Below, one piece after another: positions 1 through 8,153 of a stretch of 64,000 nt of DNA. How positions within the stretch are numbered: the stretch's first letter is position 1; the number at the start of each line of letters is the position of its first letter. A model generated the notes under the pieces. That model saw only the letters and a list, made by a program, of their open reading frames with translations, was not told the origin of the DNA and did no database searches. Source of the DNA: an uncultured Caryophanales bacterium (GTDB lineage Bacteria > Bacillota_I > Bacilli_A > RFN20 > CAG-826); NCBI GenBank assembly GCA_946414655.1, contig CAMKPL010000001.1:111081-175080 (forward strand), in the 5' to 3' direction. Both the position numbers and the translations under genes were made by a program.

Positions 1-877
1 CGATAACCTTGCCTTCTGGACGTTCAACTTTAACAACTTCGGTTTCAAGAATGGCTGGATGTAACAATTTATCGTTTACATGAACGTAAATTTGTTGGGT
101 TCCATCTTGCCATGTCCATAGTTTCATGTTGACGAACTCTAATGCCGTTGTCACGTCAAGATATTTCATGACCAAGGCAGCTGGGATTTCATCAAAGAAA
201 CCGTATCCGAATGATGTAAATGGAGCAATCCAAATGCGTTGAACTTCTTCAACTTTATTTAGACGGCAGAATTCAGCAAATGGTAGGGCTAAATCTTTAA
301 GATTTGGGTTGCTTCCTTTAATGTAATTTGGGAAGGAGTTTTCCTTTGTTGCACCGCAATAGCCATCAACTCCTTTAGAAATACCGAAGTATTCACCTTT
401 AGCAACACCAAGATGTCCATAGCAGTCATATCCAACATATTTGGTCTGCATTAATTTATTTAATTTCTTCATTTGCTTTTTGAGTTTGAGCAAACCTTTA
501 AGTTTCTTAAAGGAGAAATTAACTTTTGGTTCAAATGGGTGATCTACTTCACCAGTAGTTTTGCGGAACTCACGACGCATATTTGGCTCGCCAGGTTTAA
601 AGTCTGGCCCTTTGTGGTAGTAACCACCAAATTCTTCCATTTCACTTACCGCATGATAAGTAATAGCACCCATAATTGCGCCTGTTTCGAAACTCTTTTC
701 TTCTTCAACGCCATTATGTTTGACTTTAATTTTTGGCGACCAGCATTTTCCGCCGACCTTATTTAACTTTTCATAGATTTGATAATTCTTGTATCCTTTT
801 TTCTCAAGGTACATCGCGCATGAAAGTCCGGCTGGACCAGCGCCAATAATACAAATTCTTTGATCAAGTTTTTCCAT
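1..877 (-). CDS. FAD-dependent NAD(P)-binding oxidoreductase (C-terminus outside window)
   Basis: The reading frame is open from the ATG at 877 to the left edge, giving about 292 residues with no stop, so the gene is partial. The N-terminus holds a dinucleotide-binding Rossmann motif (ICIIGAGPAGLSCAMYL, about residues 8-24) followed by an acidic residue and GGKCW, typical of flavin amine oxidase/phytoene desaturase-type flavoproteins. No other domain is recognised; substrate unknown. It is the last visible gene of the hypB-flavoprotein-hypA operon, 28 bases after the 96-aa membrane protein. A GGAGG lies about 18 nt before the ATG, poorly spaced, so the exact start is uncertain; no in-frame alternative start lies closer to it. 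The context suggests a redox role linked to the other operon members (inference). Confidence 0.8.
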   Translation of the reverse strand, partial: MEKLDQRICIIGAGPAGLSCAMYLEKKGYKNYQIYEKLNKVGGKCWSPKIKVKHNGVEEEKSFETGAIMGAITYHAVSEMEEFGGYYHKGPDFKPGEPNMRREFRKTTGEVDHPFEPKVNFSFKKLKGLLKLKKQMKKLNKLMQTKYVGYDCYGHLGVAKGEYFGISKGVDGYCGATKENSFPNYIKGSNPNLKDLALPFAEFCRLNKVEEVQRIWIAPFTSFGYGFFDEIPAALVMKYLDVTTALEFVNMKLWTWQDGTQQIYVHVNDKLLHPAILETEVVKVERPEGKVI

Positions 878-905
878 TTTAGTTTTTTTGATAAACCTCC
901 ATTAT

Positions 906-1196
906 TTATTTTTGAGTTTTTTTCTTATTAACAAAATATAAAACAATCGCAATTGCTCCCCAGAAGAGTAAGCCGGCGCCGAAAGTCCATAAAGAAATCC
1001 AAATATCTAAAGGAATTTCAAAACTTAAAAATCCTTCTCCTCTAGCAGCACTGGCAATACAGTCAATGAGCCACATTAATGTTGCAGCACCATAAGTAAT
1101 TGGAAGAATTTCTAAATGTAATTCCTTCTTGTTTCGGCAAAAATACCAGGCAATTCCTGAGCAAATAGTTAATCCGAGAGCGACTAAGAAATACAT
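906..1196 (-). CDS. small membrane protein, three predicted spans
   Basis: A 96-aa protein that is almost entirely hydrophobic: predicted spans at about residues 2-19, 31-50 and 66-90, with a basic C-terminus (NKKKTQK). No catalytic motif is recognised. Its start lies one base after the stop of the 128-aa membrane protein, so the two are very likely translated together and may form one membrane complex. It lies between that gene and the FAD oxidoreductase. A membrane anchor or electron/ion-handling partner for the soluble redox proteins is plausible, but nothing in the sequence proves this. Confidence 0.7.
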   Translation of the reverse strand: MYFLVALGLTICSGIAWYFCRNKKELHLEILPITYGAATLMWLIDCIASAARGEGFLSFEIPLDIWISLWTFGAGLLFWGAIAIVLYFVNKKKTQK

Positions 1197-1197
1197 A

Positions 1198-1584
1198 TTA
1201 TTTCTCTACCTGAACTAATTTTTTCTTGCGATTCTTGGCCCATCTGGCAATGAAAATGCCGGCAAACCATGCAGCGACAAGAATGAGTAACATTCCAACG
1301 CCAACAGTGCCCATTTCCGTGAGCATTTCTGAAACAGCTTCAGGTCCTTCTGTGGCTTTGGTTAGCCACGGGAACTTGTAAGTAATTTCATCGTGGAAAG
1401 CATGTTCTCCAGCGAGCAAGATGGCACCACCCCAAAGTGTTAATTCGAGGTAACCAAGTTTTTTGGAGTTAATAAATTTTTCTTCGATTTCGACTTCTGG
1501 TTTTTTCTTTTCATTATGTCGAACGATGTGTTTTGCTGCACCAACCCCAATGGCAGCAGCAGTTGTTACTAAGAAACAAGCCAT
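1198..1584 (-). CDS. small membrane protein, conserved-looking, histidine-bearing loop
   Basis: A 128-aa protein with three predicted membrane segments: residues about 2-18, 44-61 and 93-115. A basic KKKPEVE linker follows the first span and a basic tail (KNRKKKLVQVEK) ends the protein. The loop after span 2 carries an EHAFHDE stretch whose two histidines could bind metal or haem, though this is only a guess. The start has a strong site (AAGGAGG, 6-7 nt before ATG). It sits directly after hypA in the operon. No named family is recognised with certainty. Its pairing with HypA/HypB and flavoproteins makes a membrane redox or nickel-related role the leading inference. Confidence 0.7.
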   Translation of the reverse strand: MACFLVTTAAAIGVGAAKHIVRHNEKKKPEVEIEEKFINSKKLGYLELTLWGGAILLAGEHAFHDEITYKFPWLTKATEGPEAVSEMLTEMGTVGVGMLLILVAAWFAGIFIARWAKNRKKKLVQVEK

Positions 1585-1601
1585 AATAACCTCCTTCCTA
1601 A

Positions 1602-1946
1602 CTATATAACTTTGATTTCCTTAATCATAAAGTCCCTACCAGAAACAAGGTATGTATGGTTTGAATGACAATACGGACATTCTTTTGCATACTTTGTTGT
1701 TGGATAAGTTTTTTTACAATCTTGACAGTAGCTAATAGCTTGGATTGTGATGTAGTTTAATTCACAATCCTTCATTAGCTCATTCTTTTTGCACATCCAA
1801 TCAAAAGCGTCTAGGAAGTAGTCTTTGACTACTCCCGAGACTTCACCGACTTCAACAGTCACTGATTTAACTTTTGTAACATGGTGTTCTTGAGCAAGTT
1901 TTTCAACTTGTTTCACAACTTCCATGACGATTGATAATTCGTGCAT
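1602..1946 (-). CDS. hypA: hydrogenase/urease nickel incorporation protein HypA
   Basis: HypA is a nickel metallochaperone that delivers Ni(II), with HypB, to [NiFe]-hydrogenase (and in some bacteria urease) precursors. The 114-aa protein has the family hallmarks: the N-terminal Met-His-Glu nickel site (His2), a zinc site of two CxxC pairs (C74/C77 and C90/C93), and the typical C-terminal GRDFMIKEI block. The length matches the family. The ATG follows the flavoprotein stop codon by one base, with AGGAA about 10 nt upstream, so translation is probably coupled. No hydrogenase or urease subunit lies in the window, so the client enzyme is unknown. Confidence 0.93.
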   Translation of the reverse strand: MHELSIVMEVVKQVEKLAQEHHVTKVKSVTVEVGEVSGVVKDYFLDAFDWMCKKNELMKDCELNYITIQAISYCQDCKKTYPTTKYAKECPYCHSNHTYLVSGRDFMIKEIKVI

Positions 1947-1947
1947 T

Positions 1948-4857
1948 TTATGCGTTTTCCTGATTAACTGCGTTTCCAGTATGTGGAGCAGTTTTCTTTG
2001 TTACTTTATATTGCTTCTTCCAAGCACGGCGTTTCTTTCTCATCTCACGTGCCTCTTTAGAGCCAGCGTGGAAAACGATCTTCACAGCACGTTTTGAAGC
2101 ATATCCAAGAAGTCCGGTTACTTTCTTTTCCGCACGTCTCATATTTGAGTGCTTTGGATGATCGCGGACTAAATGAATTGCATCAAAGTGACACTTGGTT
2201 GTACAAATACCGCAGCCGATACATTTATTTGGATCAACATAGGCAGCACCACAAGACAAACATCTTGATGTTTCAATCTTAACTTGTTCTTCAGTTAAGG
2301 TCTTATGAGCATCTCTAAATGAGTTCTTGTAATCAACCTTTTCATCCATTCCAGCTTCTTGACGTCCTGCTTCATCATAACCTGGCAAGGAAATGTCTTC
2401 TTTATTTAAAGCGACAAAGTGACGTTTATTAAAGCCAATGGTTTGATGTGCGTATGGACGAGCACGTCGAGCAAGTGATTCGGCTGCTTTATGTCCGGCT
2501 GCAATCGCGTTAATAACAAATGAAGGACCAGTGAAGACATCACCTCCGACGAAGATGTCTTCATCAGCGGTTTGATATGTTTCCTTATCGGCAATTGGAT
2601 AATTTCCATGCCAGAAAGTAACTTTACTTCCTTCGAGGAGTTTGCCCCATTCAATTGCTTGGCCAATCGCAAAGACAACTTTATCAGCTGGAACTTCTTT
2701 GATTTGGTTCTCATCATAAGATGGAGCAAATTTGTGGTTTTCATCAAAGACGGAAACACACTTTTTAAAGACAACAGCGACAACTTCTCCTTTTTCGTTA
2801 ACTTTAATTTCTTTTGGTCCCCATCCATTGTTGATAGAAACATTTTCTTCAAGTGCTTCGGCAACTTCTTCCTTGGATGCCGGCATCTCTTCTCTAGATT
2901 CAAGAGAGAACATTTCCACACTCTTAGCGTCGAGTCGATGTGCAGTACGTGCACAGTCGATTGCAACGTTACCACCACCGATAACGACAACGCGTCCTTT
3001 GAATGGTTCAAGTTTGCCTAAGGCATGGCGTAAATATTCAACAGCAATCTCTGTTCCTTTGGCATTTTCACCAGCAATTCCTGGTTTTCTTCCACCTTGA
3101 CAGCCAATTGCGATATAGAATGCTTTGTATCCTTGTTTCTTGAGTTCTTCAATAGTAACGTCTTCTCCGACGTTGACTCCGCACTTGATTTCTACACCAA
3201 GTTTACGAAGGACATCGATTTCGCTATCGATAACATCTTTTTCGAGTTTGTAAGATGGAATTCCGTAGGTCATCATACCACCAGGTTTTTCATTCTTTTC
3301 AAACACTGTTGGTGTAAAGCCCATTTCAGCTAAATAGTAAGCAGCAGATAATCCGGCTGGACCACCACCAATAATTGCGATCTTTTCGTCGAACTTACCA
3401 TATGTGGAAGCGACGATTTTTTCCGGAACATAACGTTCAGAATCTTTTCTTTCAAGGTCAGCAAGGAATTTCTTCACAGCGTCGATGCTTACTGGAGCAT
3501 CAATCTTTCCACGTGTACAAGCTTCCTCACATTTCTTATTACAAACACGACCACAAACTGCTGGGAATGGGTTTTGTGTTTTAATTAAAGCTAAAGCTTC
3601 GCGATATCTTCCTTCCTTAGCCATTTGTAAATAGCCTTGAACTGGAACGTGGGCTGGGCAAGCAACCTTACAAGGTGCGGTACCAGTTTCCCAGGTATCT
3701 GTTTTACGGATAGTATCACGATAGTTTTCATCCCACGCGTATTTACCCCAACGAACTTTATCAGGTAAAACAGCATGTTTATAAGTCATTGGTTTGCCAT
3801 CTGCTTTGCAGAGTTTTTGACCAAGCTTAACAGCACCAGCAGGACAATTTGAAACACATTGTCCGCAAGCGACACATTTTTCTTTTGTAACATTAGCGGT
3901 ATAAGCGCTTCTCTCAAGGTTAGGTGTATTAAAGAGTAATGCCGTACGTAAAGCGTTACAAATTTTCACGTCACAGTTACAAATATCAAAGATTTTGTTT
4001 TCACCATCAATATTTGTGATTTGGTGAACAAATCCGTTCTTTTCAGCTTGTTCAAAGATTTCAAGCGCTCTTTCTTTGGTAATATAGTGAGCACGTCCGG
4101 TTTCGACAGCGTAGTCAGCCATATCACCAAATTGAATGCACCAATCATCGACATCGTCAATACATCCATCTCCAAGCATATTTCTTGAAGCACGGCATGA
4201 GCAAATACCGGCAGCAATGTGGCCTTCGTATTTCTTCATCCAATGAGAAATGTGTTCGACATCAAGTGATTTTTGTTCGTGTTCAATCGCTTTTTCAACA
4301 GGTATGACGTGCATACCAACACCGCCACCACCAGGTGGAAGCATTTCAGTAACTCCTGCCAAAGGAATAAATGTCATTCTTTCAAAGAAAGAAGCTACAG
4401 CAGGATTCTTGGCAATACGATCAACCGTTGAGTTCATTAATTCAGCACTTCCAGGAACGAAATATGAAAGCATATAACGTTTTACCTTTGGTGCGTCTTT
4501 AATTGGGTGATCCCAAGCATAATTGTCACCGTAGTCGTATTCAATAATACCGATGACGCTCATGTCATCTAATAATTTTTGAAAACGAACTGGGTCATCC
4601 TTGTACTTCGGATTCATTTTTAGAAGTTCTTCAAAAACATAATGTTTTCTTTGTTTCATTTTCAGAAGAGCATCAATCATCTCTTCTGTGAGAACTTCTC
4701 TTAGACCCCAGTACTCTGGGTCTGTGGTTTTCATTCCGAGTAATTTATGAGGAACAACGTCTGTAATCTTACGGCAAAGCTTTATAAGCTTCTTTTCATA
4801 AGAATAACCTTGTTCACCATCATACTTGGACTTAACCTTTTGATTTTGTTCTGGCAT
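1948..4857 (-). CDS. multidomain Fe-S flavoprotein (GltD/NfnB-like oxidoreductase with extra N- and C-terminal Fe-S domains)
   Basis: A 969-aa fusion. Residues about 1-310 form a less familiar domain with two cysteine groups (C219, C221, C232, C240; then C293, C295, C300). A ferredoxin motif follows (C328, C331, C334, C338). Next comes a glutamate-synthase-small-subunit-like module: Fe-S cysteines C396, C400, C435, C439, C443, C447; an FAD site (IGGGPAG, about 496-502); an NAD(P)H site (VIGGGNVAIDC, about 625-635); and the closing GGDVFTGP motif. The C-terminus carries more cysteines (C866, C869; C879, C882, C885, C889), then a basic tail. Such proteins move electrons between NAD(P)H, flavin and ferredoxin. 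The TAATG overlap with hypB and the near-contiguity with hypA argue for a shared function. It is too long to be plain GltD, and no gltB-type large subunit is present. The electron acceptor is unknown. Confidence 0.85.
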   Translation of the reverse strand: MPEQNQKVKSKYDGEQGYSYEKKLIKLCRKITDVVPHKLLGMKTTDPEYWGLREVLTEEMIDALLKMKQRKHYVFEELLKMNPKYKDDPVRFQKLLDDMSVIGIIEYDYGDNYAWDHPIKDAPKVKRYMLSYFVPGSAELMNSTVDRIAKNPAVASFFERMTFIPLAGVTEMLPPGGGGVGMHVIPVEKAIEHEQKSLDVEHISHWMKKYEGHIAAGICSCRASRNMLGDGCIDDVDDWCIQFGDMADYAVETGRAHYITKERALEIFEQAEKNGFVHQITNIDGENKIFDICNCDVKICNALRTALLFNTPNLERSAYTANVTKEKCVACGQCVSNCPAGAVKLGQKLCKADGKPMTYKHAVLPDKVRWGKYAWDENYRDTIRKTDTWETGTAPCKVACPAHVPVQGYLQMAKEGRYREALALIKTQNPFPAVCGRVCNKKCEEACTRGKIDAPVSIDAVKKFLADLERKDSERYVPEKIVASTYGKFDEKIAIIGGGPAGLSAAYYLAEMGFTPTVFEKNEKPGGMMTYGIPSYKLEKDVIDSEIDVLRKLGVEIKCGVNVGEDVTIEELKKQGYKAFYIAIGCQGGRKPGIAGENAKGTEIAVEYLRHALGKLEPFKGRVVVIGGGNVAIDCARTAHRLDAKSVEMFSLESREEMPASKEEVAEALEENVSINNGWGPKEIKVNEKGEVVAVVFKKCVSVFDENHKFAPSYDENQIKEVPADKVVFAIGQAIEWGKLLEGSKVTFWHGNYPIADKETYQTADEDIFVGGDVFTGPSFVINAIAAGHKAAESLARRARPYAHQTIGFNKRHFVALNKEDISLPGYDEAGRQEAGMDEKVDYKNSFRDAHKTLTEEQVKIETSRCLSCGAAYVDPNKCIGCGICTTKCHFDAIHLVRDHPKHSNMRRAEKKVTGLLGYASKRAVKIVFHAGSKEAREMRKKRRAWKKQYKVTKKTAPHTGNAVNQENA

Positions 4858-5531
4858 TACTTTTTCCTCCAGTTTTGAATTTTATCAACAAAGTATTTTG
4901 CTACTTCAGTGATTCCTGTTCCCTTTAACGCACTAATTGGAATAATTGTTGCGTTTTGATTGCGAAACTTAATCGTATCGCAACACTTTTTGATATCGAA
5001 ATTAAAATACGACAAAGTATCGATTTTATTGATCATTACTAAGTCGCATTTTTCAAAAATTAATGGATATTTAAGTGGTTTATCGTCACCTTCTGGCACC
5101 GAAAGAATCATTACATCTAGACAAGCGCCAGTATCAAACTCAGCTGGGCAGACTAAATTTCCAACATTCTCTAAAAAGACAAGATCAAGATCAGAGATAT
5201 CAATTCCATCTAATCCTGATTTAGTCATACCAGCATCAAGGTGACACATTCCTGAAGTATGAATTTGAATAGATTTAACACCAGTCTCCTTAGCAACATT
5301 AATTGCATCAACATCGCTATCGATATCAGCTTCCATCACTCCAATACGAAATGTTTTCTTTAGCTCATTGATTAAACTAATCAATGTGGTTGTCTTTCCT
5401 GCACCAGGAGAAGACATTACATTAACTAAAAAAACGTTCTTGTCATGCAAATATTGACGCAGAAGGTCCGCTTCCTTGTCATTATCAGCATAAGCCGAAC
5501 GATTCACAATAATAGTTTTAACTTTATCCAT
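4857..5531 (-). CDS. hypB: nickel incorporation GTPase HypB (operon copy)
   Basis: HypB is a G3E-family GTPase that works with HypA to insert nickel into hydrogenase-type enzymes. This 224-aa protein shows a P-loop (SPGAGKTT, residues 41-48), the metal-binding Cys-His pair (C96-H97 in GMCHLD), the ENVGNLVCPAEFD block with C128, and a NKID guanine-specificity motif. It lacks the N-terminal CxxCGC high-affinity nickel site of Escherichia coli HypB and any His-rich stretch, so it is a minimal form. Its stop codon overlaps the flavoprotein start (TAATG), making it the first gene of the operon. It resembles the divergent hypB at 5615-6283 but clearly differs from it, so the pair are not a recent duplication. 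Confidence 0.93.
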   Translation of the reverse strand: MDKVKTIIVNRSAYADNDKEADLLRQYLHDKNVFLVNVMSSPGAGKTTTLISLINELKKTFRIGVMEADIDSDVDAINVAKETGVKSIQIHTSGMCHLDAGMTKSGLDGIDISDLDLVFLENVGNLVCPAEFDTGACLDVMILSVPEGDDKPLKYPLIFEKCDLVMINKIDTLSYFNFDIKKCCDTIKFRNQNATIIPISALKGTGITEVAKYFVDKIQNWRKK

Positions 5532-5614
5532 AGGATACGTTAAGTATTTTACACCAAATAGTTATGTAATACTAAATTAAAATTGTGATATTATAGACTC
5601 GAAAGAAGAAAAGT
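5532..5614. promoter_or_regulatory. divergent promoter region between the two hypB genes
   Basis: This 83-base AT-rich gap must hold the promoters for both hypB genes. On the plus strand TTATGT and TGATAT (or the overlapping TATTAT) are separated by about 18 bases, followed about 20 nt later by the hypB start at 5615, preceded by a purine-rich GAAAGAAG ribosome site. On the minus strand a TAAAAT box is visible, but no good -35 partner. No clear operator palindrome (for example a NikR-type repeat) is seen. The shared gap suggests co-regulation of the two copies. Confidence 0.5.
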
Positions 5615-6283
5615 ATGGATTTTAGAACTATCTCAGTTAAGGAAAATATCCTTATTGAAAACAATAAAAAAGCAGAGGATTTGCGAAAAAAACTCCTGCA
5701 AAAACACATTTTTTTCATTAACGTTATGGCTTCACCTGGAGCAGGCAAAACCACTCTATTAACTGAAGTTATAAATATTTTAAAAAAAGAATACAAAATC
5801 GGCGTAATGGAGGCTGACATCGACGGAGATGTCGATGCTGCACGCATTTCTAAGAATACTGGCGTTCGTGCAATCCAAGTTCATACATCGGGTGCATGCC
5901 ACCTCACCGCACAGATGGTTGAAGACGCAATAAATGAATTTGATGTTGATGATTTAGATATTCTGATTCTTGAAAATGTCGGCAATTTAGTCTGCCCAGC
6001 CGAATTTGATACAGGGTCACACTTAAACATGATGCTTTTATCAGTTCCAGAAGGACATGATAAGCCGTTAAAGTATCCATTGATGTTTCAAATTTCTGAC
6101 ATTGCCGTCATTACCAAACTAGATACACTTCCAGTCTTTAATTTTGATATTAAGCTTTGCAAAGAATATATTCACCGCCGCAACAAAAACGCTGAAATAT
6201 TTGCTGTCTCAGCATTAAAAAATGAAGGCATCGATGAGGTCGCTAAAGCAATCAAAAAGAAGATCAAAACTACGATCAATTAA
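5615..6283 (+). CDS. hypB: second HypB-family nickel GTPase, divergently transcribed
   Basis: A 222-aa G3E GTPase paralogous to the HypB encoded on the opposite strand. It has the P-loop ASPGAGKTT (about 39-47), the metal Cys-His pair C95-H96 (SGACHL), ENVGNLVCPAEFDTG with C127, and TKLD in place of NKID as the guanine motif. The change from Asn to Thr at the first position could alter nucleotide specificity. It is monocistronic and ends at a strong bidirectional terminator. Two HypB proteins in one genome could serve two nickel enzymes, or one could be specialised for storage or delivery; the sequence does not decide this. Confidence 0.9.
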   Translation: MDFRTISVKENILIENNKKAEDLRKKLLQKHIFFINVMASPGAGKTTLLTEVINILKKEYKIGVMEADIDGDVDAARISKNTGVRAIQVHTSGACHLTAQMVEDAINEFDVDDLDILILENVGNLVCPAEFDTGSHLNMMLLSVPEGHDKPLKYPLMFQISDIAVITKLDTLPVFNFDIKLCKEYIHRRNKNAEIFAVSALKNEGIDEVAKAIKKKIKTTIN

Positions 6284-6300
6284 TTACCAAGAAAAACAAA

Positions 6301-6326
6301 AAAGAACCGCAATTCGCGGTTCTTTT
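6301..6326. terminator. bidirectional rho-independent terminator between hypB and rplQ
   Basis: A perfect 10-bp stem (AAAGAACCGC at 6301-6310 with GCGGTTCTTT at 6316-6325) and a 5-base loop, flanked by A-runs and T-runs. It serves hypB on the plus strand and the ribosomal superoperon on the minus strand. Confidence 0.9.
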
Positions 6327-6341
6327 GATAGTAAAGTCGAA

Positions 6342-6722
6342 TTATTTAACAAATTCAACAATGACGACTTGGGCGTTATCTCCCTTGCGGACACCGGCTT
6401 TAATTGCGCGGGTGTATCCGCCATTACGAGAAGCATAACGGGTAGCAAGTTCACCGAAGACTTTAGCAAGAGCTTCTTTGCTCTTAAGCACGCTAGCAGC
6501 TTGTCTACGAGCGTGGAGATCACCACGTTTACCTAATGTAACAAGATGATCAGCAATTGTCTTAAGTTCTTTGACCATGCCGGAGGTCACTGTGACTCTT
6601 TCCACTTCAACTAGTGAAGTAGCAAGAGTACGTAATTTGTTTTCATGTTTCGATTTGGTATATCCAGCTTTAAAGCGGACGCCGGCTTTACCGTGGACGT
6701 TTTTTCTTCCTTGAGCGGCCAT
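6342..6722 (-). CDS. rplQ: 50S ribosomal protein L17
   Basis: bL17 binds 23S rRNA domain III near the exit tunnel. The 126-aa sequence shows the family pattern: an internal block LVTLGKRGDLHARRQAAS typical of L17 and a C-terminal GGYTRAIKAG followed by VVIVEFV. It is the last gene of the ribosomal superoperon, 13 bases after rpoA, and is followed by the shared terminator at 6301-6326. The start MAAQGRKN has a GGAGG site. Confidence 0.95.
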   Translation of the reverse strand: MAAQGRKNVHGKAGVRFKAGYTKSKHENKLRTLATSLVEVERVTVTSGMVKELKTIADHLVTLGKRGDLHARRQAASVLKSKEALAKVFGELATRYASRNGGYTRAIKAGVRKGDNAQVVIVEFVK

Positions 6723-6735
6723 TTAATGTTCCTCC

Positions 6736-7728
6736 TTATTCTGGAATGTAATCACGGAAGGATAAACCGTTTTCTGCAAGTTTATCTTTCACTTCTTTAA
6801 GTGATTTCTTACCGAGGTTACGAACTTTCATCATTTCTTCCTCGGTCTTTTGTGTGAGTTCAGCAACTGTAGAAATTGCAGCTCTCTTTAAGCAGTTATA
6901 ACTACGAACAGAGAGGTCAAGTTCTTCAATTGGCATGTTCTCAAATTTGTTTTCTTGAACAACAACTTCTTCTTTGAGCATGTTCATTTCTTCAACAGCT
7001 TTTTCAAGTTCGACGAATGGTTGAAGGTTCACAATGAGCATTTCTGCTGCTAAGGCAACAGCTCTTTGTGGAGTAATACTTCCATCGGTCCAAACTTCAA
7101 GTGTGAGTTTATCGAAGTTAGAATCATGACCAACACGAGTTGGTTCAACAGCGTAAGAGCAACGAGTAATTGGAGAATAGTTGGAGTCTGTAGCAATGTA
7201 GCCAAGACTTGTTGTTCCAAGTTCTCTTGCTTTACGGTTATCAATCTTATTGCCAGCGCTAGTGACGTAACCACGTCCGTTACGGGCATAAAGATGCATA
7301 TTTAAGCTTCCACCTTCGGCGACATGAGCAATCACAAGATCTGGATTAATGCATGTCACAAGTGCTGGAAGTTCGATATCTTTAGCTGTGACAACAGCTG
7401 GTCCTTTCACTTCAAGTTTAAGGACTTTGACTTCGTTTTCATCATCATCAATCTTTAAGACTAAATCTTTAAGATTTAAGATGATGCCAGTGACGTCTTC
7501 TTCCACTCCTTTTAAAGAAGAGAATTCATGACGAACTCCTTCAATTTCCACGGCGTAAATAGAAGCGCCTGGAAGAGAAGAAAGAAGAATACGACGTAAG
7601 GAGTTACCAATTGTTAATCCATAGCCTCTTTCAAGAGGTTCGATAATGAATTTACCATAGTTATCCTTTTCATCAATTTGAGCAACCTTGAAGGCTGTTT
7701 TTTCAAATGGTTTAGCAAGGTTTGACAT
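6736..7728 (-). CDS. rpoA: DNA-directed RNA polymerase alpha subunit
   Basis: The alpha subunit dimerises to start assembly of core RNA polymerase and contacts upstream promoter DNA. The 330-aa protein has the N-terminal assembly domain (ERGYGLTIGNSLRRILLSS near residues 33-51), a linker, and the C-terminal domain with helix-hairpin-helix signature (VRNLGKKSLKEV). Full length. It sits between rpsK and rplQ as in most Firmicutes. Confidence 0.97.
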   Translation of the reverse strand: MSNLAKPFEKTAFKVAQIDEKDNYGKFIIEPLERGYGLTIGNSLRRILLSSLPGASIYAVEIEGVRHEFSSLKGVEEDVTGIILNLKDLVLKIDDDENEVKVLKLEVKGPAVVTAKDIELPALVTCINPDLVIAHVAEGGSLNMHLYARNGRGYVTSAGNKIDNRKARELGTTSLGYIATDSNYSPITRCSYAVEPTRVGHDSNFDKLTLEVWTDGSITPQRAVALAAEMLIVNLQPFVELEKAVEEMNMLKEEVVVQENKFENMPIEELDLSVRSYNCLKRAAISTVAELTQKTEEEMMKVRNLGKKSLKEVKDKLAENGLSFRDYIPE

Positions 7729-7745
7729 ATTTGGTTCCTCCTCAA

Positions 7746-8135
7746 TTAGCCACGTGGGCGCTTTGGTGGGCGGCAGCCATTATGTGGGACTGGTGTCTTA
7801 TCAGTAATCGATAAAACTTGAAGTCCGGCTGCGCCTAAGGCGCGGATGGCTCCTTCACGTCCTGGGCCTGGACCCTTGACGTCAACGTCAATTTGACGTA
7901 AACCTTGGTCATAAGCAACCTTAGCGGCCGCTTCACCAGCGAGTTGGGCCGCAAATGGAGTGGATTTCTTCGCTCCTTTGAAACCTAACGCACCTGCGCT
8001 AGACCAAGCAATGACATTGCCTTGTTCATCAGAGATGGTGACAATGGTGTTATTGAAGGTGCTGTGAATGTGTGCAACACCTTTGGTATAAGCACGTTTA
8101 ATTTTTCTTTTACGTGCAGTTGTTTTTGTTGCCAT
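7746..8135 (-). CDS. rpsK: 30S ribosomal protein S11
   Basis: uS11 lies on the platform of the 30S subunit. The 129-aa sequence has the hallmarks [10 protein letters not shown]-like segment ([12 protein letters not shown]), [13 protein letters not shown] and the C-terminal [16 protein letters not shown]. Normal length. It has a good ribosome site and standard position between rpsM and rpoA. Confidence 0.97.
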   Translation of the reverse strand: MATKTTARKRKIKRAYTKGVAHIHSTFNNTIVTISDEQGNVIAWSSAGALGFKGAKKSTPFAAQLAGEAAAKVAYDQGLRQIDVDVKGPGPGREGAIRALGAAGLQVLSITDKTPVPHNGCRPPKRPRG

Positions 8136-8153
8136 ACTATTTCACTCCTTTCA

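Noticed and set aside
473-766. Plus-strand open frame of 97 codons at the left edge
   Set aside because: It lies antisense to the FAD oxidoreductase, whose frame has clear flavoprotein motifs; no ribosome site or recognisable protein.
2406-3776. Several 60-200 codon frames on both strands inside the 969-aa flavoprotein
   Set aside because: They are out-of-frame shadows of a gene with continuous domain motifs.
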